Shown in pieces: positions 38,240-52,000 of a DNA stretch of 64,000 nt. The stretch comes from Trichoplax sp. H2 (Eukaryota; Placozoa; Uniplacotomia; Trichoplacea): contig NOWV01000008.1 of the NCBI GenBank assembly GCA_003344405.1, positions 310,001-374,000 on the forward strand, in the 5' to 3' direction. The notes under the pieces are model-generated. The model searched no databases. It saw only the letters and a list, made by a program, of their open reading frames with translations, and had not been told where the DNA came from. A program made the position numbers and the translations under genes. How positions within the stretch are numbered: the stretch's first letter is position 1; each line of letters opens with the position of its first letter.

Positions 38240-38960
38240 TATATTTTAATACGGAAAAAATGATGGCATAAATCATGAAGAAGGCCTTTATATAAACATA
38301 TCATACATATATAAATATAGCCGTTTATGTTCTCCTTTAGTTATTAATGATAACTACGAACGTCTATATCCATACCCTAGGCTTTGTAATATTAATCATT
38401 GCTGTTTATGGAAGAACTGACGTCTTAAAATGCCATAGTGGTGCAAATTGTAAAGAATACCTGTATACAAATGTATCATATATATAAATAATCGGTCAAG
38501 TTCTCCATTGGCTATTTATAATAACTACGAACGCCTTTATCCACACCCTAGATATTATAATATTAATCATTGCTGCCTATAGGAAGACTGGTGTCTTTGA
38601 ATGCCGTGGCGGTGCAAACTATAAAAGAATGCCCTTATGAAAACGTATCATATATATAAAAAGCCGGTTATATGTTCGATTAGTTAATCATACTAACTAC
38701 GAACGACAATATCCACACCCTAGGCGTTGTAACCTGTAATATTAATCATTGCTGCTCATAGATGGAATATTATCTCAAAATGCTTTAGTGGTGAAAATTA
38801 TGAAGAACGCCCATATATAAATGTATCATATGTATAAATAGCCTGTTGTTTTCGGTTAGTATTCATAATAACTAAGAACACCTAAATCCACACCCTAGGG
38901 CATTGTAATATTTATCATTGCTGTTTATAGAAGGAATAGTACTTTTAAAATGCTCACTTT
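38240..38960. repeat. Four-copy tandem repeat, ~172-base unit
   Basis: The landmark AACTACGAACG (AACTAAGAACA in the last copy) lies at about 38352, 38523, 38694 and 38870. Each copy also has CCACACCCTAG, TAATATTAATCATTGCTG, AAATGC(C/T) and ATCATATATATAAA in the same order. Spacing is about 171-176 bases. Confidence 0.75.
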
Positions 38961-41900
38961 CTTGTAAGCTTAATTTTTGTCAAGTGATGAGTATTTGCAG
39001 TAAATATTACACGACTATCTTAATGATATCTTGCCCATAACGTTTCGTTTTATATCCCATTTTTACTACTTTAAGATCGCTCTTTTATGGAACTTTAGTA
39101 GATGTATTCGATTATTTCAAGATCTTTATGAGCTATTTAAAACTATGATGTCAAATTTAGCTAATTCGGTAATATAATAATCGATTGTTGATAAAAATAG
39201 TAATATTGATCAAATAAACAATTTTAAGAAATATCAATATATGCCACTTTATGACCAGATGAGAGTTCAAAACTAACTATGCTTGTAAGATAGCCCGAAA
39301 CAGTAACTCTTAGAGTAAAATATTGCTAAAGAGTGTATCGATATTTGTCCTACGTAAAATATTCAATTTATTTTAATGAAATAATTTTCTTACCAACAAG
39401 TATGCAGATAATATACGGTATTAAATCAGGCAAAGTAAGATCCCAAAATTATTACCGATGCAATACGAAGCAACAACAATTTTTGCATAAAGTACTATAT
39501 TACAGAAATATCGATATACACCTTATATAGTACATAAAATTTTAACCAAATAATTCACTCAGTAACCTTGTAGATGATCTACAAATAATAAACAACATTA
39601 CTTCCTGAACTTAGTCCAATTTAGTGAATAATTTAAAACTACTACACACATCGTAAGCCATTTGATACTTAGAGCCCTATATAAGCAATGTTTACCATTA
39701 AATAGAAGTTTACAATCTAAAGTTATGAATGATATCCAATTATTTAACTTCTGGCCAACACCAAAGATTCTCAGCTGGAGATTGTAAATCTGGAATAGCT
39801 ATAATCCTCTGACGTCATAATAAATTAGACTTGAATCGACGTGAATTTTGATATAGTTCTTCCATTTTTTTCGATAATGATAACATTATCTAAAAATCAA
39901 TCACGTATTATTTGTACTCAAATTACTGATAATAAAAAATAGCGTTGTGATATGATTATCATGTTAGTATAAAAGCTATACACATATCTTGAAACCATAA
40001 CTATCGCAATACTTTACTCACCTCGTATGAAAAGTCTCCAACTACATGCAGAAGCATATTGATAACTTTAATTAATATTGCAACGTTTGTACAGAACAGC
40101 AACTTAGATAGGAAATTTAATCCTATTTGAATCAGCTTTACTGGAAGTTTTTGACAACGAATTAGCAAAATAAAAACAGTAATTACCCATATTGACGTTA
40201 AAATTTGATATATTGCATCTTAAAGCAGTTCATTTATTGCAGTTTAAATCATCATTAACTCTCATGTAATTTAAAAATAAAACTGGGCCTTGTCTTATAG
40301 CATTAGTATCTTGAGCTAGGTATTTAATTGTAATTTGAATTATGAATCCCTTCAAATATTAATCAGCATTACAAATCAGTTGTAGTCTATTTCAGATCAT
40401 TAAATCAAATAAACAGACAAAATGATATATTCGATCAATATGCTAGTACATTGTTATTGAAGCAGTTTACCAGTGGGATAGACTGATAATATAGAATCAA
40501 AAGCAATGAGTCATAATATCGCCTTTCAATCCAAACATTATTCAGTCCATTAATCCAGCAAAAGGTTATCGTTTCGTAGCTGTAGATGATAAATCAATCA
40601 AGTAATTATATCGTTATAAATTACCGATAAAAGATCGTATTTAAGAGTTTCAAATTTAAAAATGAGTGAACCAATATCCCGGAATTAAAGGTTTTCATAT
40701 AAGATTGTGCAAAGGTTAACGTGCAAACATTAGCCCATATATTGATAAATCGAAGCAATAATAATGAAGTTTACGTCAGATATACATCGTGCGGAATATA
40801 AAGACTTCATACAGTGATTACTAAAATTTACCGAGCAACGTTATATGGTATCCTAAGTTTATTAAGCAATAAATACCAACTTAATAAAAACTATACAAGG
40901 ATAAGGATATTTCCTGAAAGGAGGAATACTTCAATTGGCGTAGAATACCGGATAACTTTGACATAGTTTGGTACGTAATATTACAGCTTTCAGAAGCTAA
41001 ATTAAATAAGAATGCTGCAACATGCTTCAATTTTAAATTGTAGAAATTAAACTAAACTCTATCATTTATGTTCTATAGATAAGTACTGTATCTGTTCCCT
41101 AGTGGATGATTCAATATATTTATCCTATGTAATAAACAAGGACTGATTCATAGCACTTTGTATGCCGTAATCGTTCATATTCCTTACGCAGCATTGCACA
41201 TATTCTCCTTCCAATGTATTAAATATGTTAGGCGTAAAGAGCTCATAGCTTTCATGAAGACTACCATCGAGAAAGCTACTATCTACACAATAGCGAGTAT
41301 ATTGTAGTAATAATAGTAAAATATGTATAACAGCTGCTATTCATATTCAAAAGCTAGAAAAATCTGTTCGAATCTTGCTAGAATTGCAGCAATTCCATGA
41401 AATGACTGTCTAGTTAGTATAAATTTGTACTGATTCCACATTCTTTTTCTATTCCAATTTCGCTTGTACTCTATCAGAACAATTTCCCATATGATGCATA
41501 TTATTTTGTGTGAATACTGAGTCCAGCTACTACTGTACTAGCTAGTTATTATCCTATCATGAAAGGTAATAGAGTAAATGAGTCTGATTTTAGTGTAAAG
41601 TTATTAGTTTATGTTCAAAAATTAGCATTTTAAACATAATTTAAGATAGTAAGACTTGCAATCCAAACCGATAGAATCATAACTTTGTTTACTTACTCCT
41701 CTACAGAGATTTTACAGCCTGATATACTGTGCATTCAAGATAAGAAGCGCAAACAACATAACTAACCACAATTCATTAATTATATATGCATAGGGGGTCA
41801 TTTTTAATAGCAGCCTGTAGGCCAAAGGGCCTGACATTTTACATAATCTAAGAATGCTATGTCAACAAAATTGTTGTTATTTTTCGTATCCTGAGTAATT

Positions 41901-42580
41901 ACCTCTTGTTAAATTGAAGTCTAAACCAATGAATAAGTCAATAAGTATTCTTCCTAAACAAACAAATTAACATCATAATATCAGTAATAAACTCTTTTGT
42001 TCAGTATTCCATTAAATTTCCATCATCTGTATGAGTCTAATTTATTCAGCCATTAATTTAAAGTAATGAAGCTGTTTACTGCATATAATAATTATGCGTA
42101 AATGTTCTTGGTAGAAGGAGCAATCAATATTTTTTATATCATCCAATTTAATAGTAAACATTTCAATACAAAAACAAGTGATAAAACTATTTTAGAAGTG
42201 ATCATTAAGGAAATAACTTAGCCCGTCATAATGTCATATGTTAACAGCATTTGAGAGTGATTCAAATAATCTACCAGCAGTTCAATATAGCACTCAAATA
42301 GAATGATGAACAGCTAATATGAAGGAATCTTAATTAATACAAACATAGTAATTATAAATGAGGAGAATGTAAAGCTAGATTGCCAAAATGAATCATATTG
42401 AAATGGCATTGCATTCCGCTTGGCATCATCTTTAACCATTCTCCTAATGCAATCTGCCTTTGAAAGATCTTAGAGTACTGGTTATCCACCATCTACTGTG
42501 ACTATTGCAATCTTTCATTAAAGTTATAATATATCCCAATTTTAATGCTGACTTACTTCCTCAAAGCTTGCTTTTCACAA
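38961..42580. other. Gene-poor stretch before the large satellite array
   Basis: No family-like exon accepted. The plus frame at 39333-39530 is unsupported. A minus-strand fragment near 39755-39815 weakly resembles the exon that precedes the CRAL-TRIO core in SEC14-like genes. Nothing else stands out. Confidence 0.35.
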
Positions 42581-42589
42581 AACCACTGC

Positions 42590-45120
42590 TAATCAGTAGT
42601 ATAAAGAACGTAGAATATATCAAGATCGATATTATGTAGAAAGTTCAGTCCTTACTAAAAAAATGTTATTACAACCAAGAGACAACATAGCAAATGTTAT
42701 CATATCATAGTGATTTCATCGCTGAGCAGCACAATCTTGCGTGTGTATACTGTAGAAGGATTATCGCAAAAATTTGCAGCTCTAAGATTAATTTAGATAG
42801 CTACGGTTTATATGTAAAAATTTCTATATCTGCACAATGAGAGTTAATCAAATTTTATGGCTACAGATTGTTACTGCTTTAAGTTTGTAGCGTGGTTAGC
42901 ATTGATCATTAATCTTCTATATTTTAAATTATCATAATAATGGTTGCAATCCCAACTCGATTAGTGCATAACTGAGGATTGATTTGCAAATATTTCTAAG
43001 TCCAAAGATTATTGAAAAGATCTACTAAATCAACTGACATAAGTATAATGTTATTTCCGAGATTGAGCAGCAAGATATCGATCATTAGTCATGGATATCG
43101 CTGATAACTAATTTTGTATTCTGTAGAAAAAAATATTAAAAAGCTGTAAATTCTAGCTTAGCCTTGAATAGCTACGATCGATTTAAAAAAAATTTCTCAT
43201 ATCCAAATAACACTGAAGAGTATCACTAAATCAAATTGTATAGCCACAGATTGCTAAGGTTTAAAATTAACATCGTGATAACGATAGTTACAATTTGTCG
43301 TGGACAGCATGATAATTGTATTATAAATAATCTTATATGCTCGTATTGTATTCTAGAACGATCACAGCAAATGTAGCAATTCTAATTCGGTAAATGGATA
43401 ATTATAGCTAACGTGCAAAAGTTTTCATATCCTAATAGCATTAAAGAGAATGATTAAGTCGAATAGGATAGCTGCAAATTATTACAAGTCAAGTTTAGTA
43501 GCATGATTACGATAATTTATGGTGGGTAACACGGCTAATCAAAGTTAAATTTATACGCTATGCTTAAAAAAGATCATAAAATAGGAAAAAATTTCAATTT
43601 GGTAAATAGACGACAACACTCAATTTGTAGAAGCTTTTACTTGTAAATAACATTAAGAAGAATTACCAGATTAAACTGTATGGTTGTAGATCGTAATTTC
43701 TTGAGCTAATAGCATGCTTGTAATAATATAAAGGTAGATAATTAATTAACCTTACATATTTTAGAAGGATTATAGTAAAGGCTGCAATTCTATCTGATCT
43801 AGTGGATTACTATGGTTAATTTGCAAAAATTTTCATACTCAAGCAACATTAGGCAGAATTACTAGTGATAAAATTATAATGTATACTTGCAGAATGTTAG
43901 TACTGTAATGTTTAATCATAAAGAATGCCGATAAATGTTCTCCTATACTTTAAAGTGATCATAGCAAAAGCTGCAATTTAATACTAACTCTGTCAGCTAT
44001 AGCTTATTTATCAAAGTTTTCATATTTTAATTACGCTAAACAGAATTACTGAGTATCCAATTGTATGTCTATAAAACATTAGAGCTCCAATTAGTAGCAC
44101 AAAAATACTGATTAACAGTGGATGATGGTGATAAATAATTTTATGAATATTTTAAAATGATCATTGCAAAGGCTACATTTCAACATTAACTTTTTCAATT
44201 ATGGCTTATTTACCAAAATTTTCATACCTTAATAATACTAAAATAGAACTACTCAGAATCCAATTGCATGTCTATAAAATGTTAGTACTGTAGTTATTAG
44301 TACGAAAATACTGATTAATAATAGATAACGCTAATAAATAATCTTTTATACTTTCAAAAGATTATTGCAAAGGCTATAATTCAACGTTAACTCTTTCAGC
44401 TATGGTATATTTACCAAAATTTTCATATCTTAAATTAATTAATAATACTAAATACAACTACTCCAATCAAATTATATATCTGAAAAATGTTAGTACTGTA
44501 GTTAGTAGCATGAGAATATTGATTAACCAAGGATAATGTTAATAACCTTTTATACTTTTAATGATTATTGCAAAGGTTACAATTCAATGCTAACTCTTTT
44601 CACTATGACCTATTTTACCAAATTTCATATCTTAATAATACTAAATAGAACTACTCAGAATCCAATTTTGTATGTGTAAAATGTTAGTGCTGCAGTTAGT
44701 AGCACGAAAGTATTGATTACCCATGGATAACGCTAATGAATAATCTTTTCTATGTTCAAGTAATTATTGCAAAGGCTGCAATTTAACGCTAACTCATTCA
44801 ACTATGGCTTATTTATCCAAATTTTCATATCTTAATAATACTAAATAGAACTACTCAAAATCCAATTGTATATCTGCAAAATGTTAGTACTCTAGTTAAT
44901 AGCGCGAAAATATTGATCAACCATGGATAAAGCTAATCAATAATCTTCTATACTTTCCAATGATCATTGTAAAGGCTGCAATTCAACGTTAATTTATCGG
45001 TTGGAGCTGATTTGCAAAAGTTTTCATAACTTAATGATACTAAACAAAATTATTCAGGTGCAAATTGTCTATCTACAGAATATTAGTGCTCCACTCAGTA
45101 GTACGATCATAATAATTAAC
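42590..45120. repeat. Large degenerate satellite-like array, ~200-base unit, about 12 copies
   Basis: A block containing GTTAGTACTGTAGTTAGTAGCAC recurs in varied form near 43907, 44085, 44281, 44491, 44683, 44883 and 45085, and more weakly back to about 42850. Other ordered landmarks in each unit are TTTTCATATCTTAATAATACTAAA, ACTACTCAGAATCCAATTGTAT, GATTAACCATGGATAA and ATTGCAAAGGCTGCAATTCAACG. Copies in the right half are more alike than those in the left half. No conserved ORF, no target duplication or terminal repeats were seen. Confidence 0.8.
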
Positions 45121-46027
45121 CATGAGGCAACGTGGATAACTAATTATTGAATAAGTGAAAATAATGCCTAGTTTTAGTTAGACTACAAAGTTGCAAAGCT
45201 ACTCCAACTGCTATTTAACACCATGAAAGATTTACTTTTCAAGGTGCAATTATTGTCAAATTTAGCAAACTATCTATCACCTATTCCTCTCTATTTGGAG
45301 TAGCATGGCTATTCCTGTCTAGCTAAGAGCAGATAGAATGCTTGCTTTGTCCTTTTTCTTCTGTGTATAGATCCTCTATCATCTCTATTGGTCCTATGCA
45401 GGAAGCTAGAATAGAATTAGTAGGAGGTCTACGTTATTTATTGTCTTAATTAAATCAACTTGGAGCCATCCTCCATATTCAATGCTATTCCATATTGTAA
45501 ATAGCCTAATGAATTGTCATTCAAGTAATTCTTTATTGTCCATCATGATGGTCGGCATAAACTAGCAAATGTCTGCCAAAGTAATAATATTCATTATTCT
45601 AGAGGGCACCAAGTCGACCAGGCGGATCTTACTCATTGAATTAACGTGTTTACACAAATATATGACGAGAAGATGTTGCAACTGTATATTGTTAGCAAAT
45701 GATGACTGTATTTAATTATGAATTAGCGATAAATTTTCCCATCGGCTACTTGGTTATACTGGCTTAATAAATATTTTAAACATCGATTAGTTATACAGTA
45801 TAAAATGAACTCCATATTATCATTTTCCTAGCTAGCTTACAACATTGCCTTGATTCAGTTGATATTTATATTATTGGCCAAATAAGTTCGAAAGCGTTTA
45901 CTGACTACTCTATTACTACATTTTTTTCTCCCACTGCTGTTAGTCCTAGTAACATAGTTAATCCAATCTTTATTCAACGTTATTCATCTATTGTAAGGAT
46001 ACACGTCCATCCATTAGCACGATCATC
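45121..46027. other. Upstream region of the tandem SEC14-like locus
   Basis: Non-coding DNA between the satellite-like array and the first ATG of the SEC14-like locus. The promoter and 5' leader should be here. No TATA element or other site could be singled out with confidence. Confidence 0.35.
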
Positions 46028-49000
46028 ATGTTGAGTAAATTGGATGTTGCTCAAAACGAAGCATTGATCGAGGTAAGTTTATTTTTCCTATTGATTTAAT
46101 TCTAAAATTAAATTATTTGCCGTCGTCATAGGGTAAAAATCTTAAGCAGCAATAAAATCAATTTTATCAAATTTCTATGCAATAGTAGTTAGCAGAGTAA
46201 GTAGTCTTTCTACTTCACGTTGACATTGTGAATGGATGACGGTAGCCATAACTGCAAAGATCGTCGAGATTCAGCCATAACTAGGAATCGTTCTACGACA
46301 TTTTTGTTAAAGATCTCGCTAGTATGATGACTTGTCTAATGTTACTGATAGACATTGGATATTTAGATTTATGGATATCAATGTTAGGACAAATCCTTTA
46401 CTTTCTATACAAGCATGTGCACCCCCAAAAAGTCGCCATCAAGCACAATTTTGCATTAGTTCACCCTTTAAAAATGGCTACTTTTCCAGCAAAATTAACG
46501 CTCTTCCTTCGTATAACACTACTAGCGATCGTATAATAAATGCCCATCACTTTCTACTTGCAAAATCAAGGCTTCTAATACGAAGAGAAAATCGTTCAAT
46601 TACACTAGCACTGTTTGATATTAGAAAGAAGCAAGTGTAGTTATTTATAACATCCATAGAAATATCTGCAAAAAAAGTGATCACCAAGCCCAATCTTGTA
46701 GTGATTTACCTTTTCAAAATGGCTCTAGATTACCAGCAAAATTGCCTTCTTCTTTCATACAACACTGTTCGTGATCAATTATCATCAATATCTATCCCTT
46801 TCAATTTAAAAAAGCAAGGTTACATTACGAAAGAAAATTTGCTTGATGGCACAATCAATATTTAGTATTAGAAATGAACGAGTGTAGCCATTCTTTTTGT
46901 TAAGTGTAATTATGGCCACCTTTCAAGAAAATCACTGTACCAATTCAGGAGGTTATGTTGCTAATGAGTCAACGCAACTAGAGAAACTAGTCCGTAAATA
47001 TCTATCAATAATTCTAATGTCTATTTCTGTATTGAACTTTCAAGATATTTCGAGTCTATTTAATAAGTAGGGACAAAATGAACGATGCCTTCTGTCCTCA
47101 TCAATGCAGTCGAAACATGATTTTCTTTTATTAATCTCTTCCTTACTTAGCATTAATCCAGCCCTAATGCGACTCTCTGAAGTTAGTCTCTTTCTTGCTT
47201 GGTGCAAATGCAGTCAAAATACGATTCTCTGTGTATATAGTCTTCCTTGTTTGGCGCAATGCCTTCGATAATTATTATTTTAATGATAAATTGGGATAAA
47301 AATGAACTACGCCTTCCTGGCTGGTCAAGGCGGTCAAAATACATTCTGTGATATCTACTTTCTTCCCTGCTCGGCGTCGATGTAGTCTAAATACTATTCT
47401 CTGTTATTTTAGTGTATTCGTTGCTTCGCAAGACCTTCTACAATTATTAATTTGTTCGTCAATAGGGGTAAAAATGAACTATCTCTTTTAGGCTTGCCTA
47501 GGTAGTCAAAACGCTATTCTCTGTCATTAATTTCTTCCTTCTTAGCTCGTCAACACAGTCCAAATACTATTCTCTGTGATTTAGTTTCTTCTTTGCTTGA
47601 CGCAATACTTTCTGTAACTATTACTTTATTAATAATAATTATTAGTAGGGATAAAAATGAACTATTTCCTCTTGGCATGTCAACGTGGTCAAAACTACTA
47701 TAATTTTGTGTATTAGTAAGATCGAAAATTTCCTATCATTACCACTCTATCTATTCGTATCTTTCTACCTACATTAGGTTAGGATAGTCTTTCTAAACTA
47801 TACCAACCGTAATAATTTGAGAATTGGCTTCATGTAGCTTCTCTATCTTTCCTCGATAATGGAAGTAAATGCATTCGTGTTTATTGTAGTTCCCAACATC
47901 ACCACATGTTTTCCTTCTTTCTTTACAATGTCAGCCTATTCGATGAGTGCTTCATCATTTTACTCGAAGAAGAACTGAAAAGGACAGCATAAAATGATCC
48001 ATCGCGGCAATCGCCTATTGCTGTGATATGATCTATATAATTTGTTTGACATGATTATCAAAATGGTTCCCCTTCTGTAGACACCAATACTCTATCTTGG
48101 CTAACGAATTTATCGACCTATTTTGACTTTTAAATAACTTTTAATTTAAGAATGAAGAAAGTCTAGTAGAGTAGGCACATAAAATAACATATCGAGCAAG
48201 TGGATAAACGTGATCAAAAGCTCTTTAGAGCTTTCTTTATCCTCTGTGATAATGTCCGAAAGGCTTAAGATTACCATTAGCCCGAATCAAGACCATTAGG
48301 ATATTATAACAGGGGTTACCATCACTGATTTATACCTGTCTTTTGAACTAGGATTATACAATATCCCTTTTTGATTAAGCAAGAAAATTCAACATTCAAT
48401 CTAATTGTTGTTGTTTAATTTATTTTGTTGTCTGTAATAGTTCCGCGACAATGTTAAATCACTACTGGATAAGCCAGAACAAGACTTGCACTTTCTACTG
48501 CGATTTTTACAAGGTAAGCTAAACTTTTATAGCTAAGGATAAAACTATTCCTTATAAAGTAAATGAAAGAGCCATTTGGATAATCATCATATCATCGATG
48601 TCGTAAATAGCAAAAGGATGCCGATGGCATTGATATTGTACTTCTTTTTACCGAGATTTGCACTTTTACTCTACTACTATCCTACTCACTTGCGCCCTCT
48701 ACTTCTTCAACAAGTGGATAGAAATGCAATGGATAGAGTCCTTAAAGATACATTTGAATGCCAAATTTATCCCATTACAAATTTCTTATTGGATAACGAG
48801 GGATAATTAGCAATACCTTGCATCATTCCTATGAAGTAAATTGATTATAGCCAGGCCTTGACAAACAGAAAAGCCATCAAACGAGCAATCCATAACAACT
48901 GCACGTAAAAATTTTCTAGGCTAAATAGCTTAAATCGATCAAGCTTTATAATTTAGCAACATCAATTTTATTTGAGTTCCATCTAAAATCAAGAGATGAT

Positions 49001-52000
49001 TATTATCGTAAACCTCTAGTGCATTACTGACTTCCGTATAAAATATAGATGCTATATTGAGTGTATCTCAGTTTAATGAAAATGTCAATCTATTAATCCT
49101 AAACTTGCATACTGAATTACCAGTTTATTCCTTCTCTGGTAAAACTAATTCAACAGTATTTTATCACCCAAGGGCAATACCTTCTTCTAGCTTATTCTAG
49201 CACATCATTGAATCTATTCTAAAATTATTAGCGAATCCTTGAGTTAAGAAAACATAGATGATCAACTGTTCAAAAGTATGCTAATGTTCTATTAGGAAAA
49301 TATGATCTTGCCTACAAGTAGGCTAATGCTCACTTTTGCGATGGATTAATTTAGTAAAGCCATTACCCTCTGGATGATATTTGTAAACTAATAGTAAGCT
49401 CAGAAAATATGAAATACTACTTTACTACATGGATATCCATGCAAGATTATTCCACTTATCATCAATAGTTTCTCATAGATCATTGTTGATATCAGATTAC
49501 TTTTTTCTCATCATTATTCGGTAAAATCGTGAACTGTAGATCGATATACATTCAGAATTAGATACTACTGTACATAGAAGCAATCCATAGATGGGTAGTT
49601 GCATCTTTCAAGAAATAATCCCAAATTATCGGCTATGAAGTACTTCAAAGGTTCATGAGATTTTTTGTGCTTCAAGTTAATATGATTTCTTTCAGCATGC
49701 GGTTGTGATGATCTACGGTTCAAACTATTAATATGTAGACATCGAACTCCTCCATGTGAGAAATCAATGCCTTGAGTAGATCGTTAGAAACTCCATTTTA
49801 GTTGTATTAGTGATGCTTATGTAAATACTGCAGTCTATTTTTCTAAATAAACACTGACATAACATTGATATAATGAGTTAATTTCCCTCATTTGCATGTC
49901 TTTGAATGAAAGCTTCAAATGGGGCTTTCCCTAAACTGATTATAGAATATCATTAGGATTGTAATTTAAATTTTACATATAGGTTTGCTATAACAGAAAA
50001 TTATCTTGATGTACATCTAATTAAATCATTCTTCCCAACAATGAAAGATCAATAGTGATATTGACTTAACCGCTGATGCTAATGGCTGTTTTTTGGGCAA
50101 ATCAATTAAATTCATTAACGAAACCCTTTAGCTTAGCACATGGGGTTATTTAAAAAATTATAGCCTATTGAATCAGATTTATATTTAAATTGATATCTTC
50201 ATTTATACCTATGATTGCATATAACAGGTATAAAATATCCATCGAGACTCATGGCCAAATATCCGATTGTTGCTCACGATAAATCAAAATAATATGTTGC
50301 CTAGTCTAGAGTAAATGAATGTATCTTACATTATAAACTACCAAATCAGACTCAATGAATTTATTCTTAGGGCTCTAAAAGTACATTTTAAATCATTTAC
50401 TCCAACATCATTAATTTCTCTTTGTAAATATCCTTGCCGTATTTGTGTTATGAGCGTTATGTATGCTATCGTAACACTATCAATCATGCTAGCCAAGGTT
50501 AGAGACGTTATAGCAGTCTTAAATGCATAATCCACTTTTTATTTTGAATTGCTTTCTCATCAGTAACATCTATATTCGCATTTTTATCGAATGGTGGGTA
50601 GAATACTATGAATTAGACCTGTTGAGCTTAATTTTCATAGTTAAATATGGGGCGATAAAAGGGACAGTATAGTAGGATACCCGTAAATGGTGCTAGAGGA
50701 ATGTTAGCATAAGTTATAATAGTTGCAAATAGACTCAGAAACAAGTTAGAATAGCCACATTGAGCTTAATTAGTCTAATTCATTCTTGATTCTATTTGAG
50801 ACTATTTGCAATTTACGCTAATATGACTCTACCATCATTTATTTCCTTCCATAAATATTTTTTTGCTACAGAATGGTAGCATAAGCTGTGACAGACGTTA
50901 ATAGACTCAGAAAAAAGTTAGAATAGCTATGTGGAGCTTAACTAATCTAATTCATTCTTGAGCTTATTTAAGTCTACTTGCAATTTACGCTGACATGACT
51001 CTAGTATCATTCATTCCGCTCTATAAGTATCTTTACTATATCTAGACTTTGCATACCATTTCATCTCATATCTTACATGTATATCTCTGCTTGCTATAGA
51101 ATGTTAGTATAGCCTATCATCGACGCAAATAGACTCAAAAATAAGTTAGAATACTAGTAAATAATTTAATTAATGCAGTATGAACTGCACATCATATTAT
51201 AGACTGAAATATCCTACTCAGTAAACCGGTATATGTAGTATCACGAGCGAGGAAATATACTAGTGCATTTACTATAAAATGTTATTATAACCTATGATAG
51301 ACACTAACAAACTCAAAAATAAGTTATAATAGCCATATTGAGCTTAACTAGTCTAACTCATTCATATCCCATCAGTTAAATAATTGCTTGATAAGGTTAT
51401 ATTAAATTTGATTTATCATTGCTTGCTCATTATAATTACCTGAATATCTTCTCTAATCATTTTCTCTGACTAATCTTGATTAATCTTTACTTTCATTCAT
51501 TTTCCCTGTGGTGCTTAATTCAAGCTAATAATTTCGATTTATCTAAGGCAACGGAAATGCTTAGAGAGGTAATTTTAGCTTTCAATGTCATTGTTTTTAC
51601 TTGCTTATAAAATTTGCTTCAACAAAGATTGAATACTATCTATCGTAAAATTTGCCACACCAGAACTTAATTTTCCTACAAAAGTCTAATTATAAATCAC
51701 TTTTATATCCAGCATGCACTAAAAGAATGGATTAAAATAGCTTTAGCAATAATTTAGAACTAAGCATAGAATAGGTCGGATTGAAACTGGCTATAGAGGC
51801 AGTTCTAATTCGACATGCGCACTATTTATCTTCTTAGTATGTCATTAGTCAAAATTTTATATCGATTAAATCAATTATATGCGAGTAAAATAAAGCATTG
51901 TACCAACACGGTAATATTACTCTGCATTAGTGAGGGAAAAGCCACTGTTTTTCAAAATAAGGCTGATTTTGTTTCGAATAATTTAGAGCCTTCGATTTCG

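Noticed and set aside
39755-39815. Minus-strand fragment resembling the exon before the CRAL-TRIO core
   Set aside because: Only a short L-W-C-W-P-E similarity; neighbouring exons with matching phase were not found, and it is more than 6 kb from the gene it would belong to.
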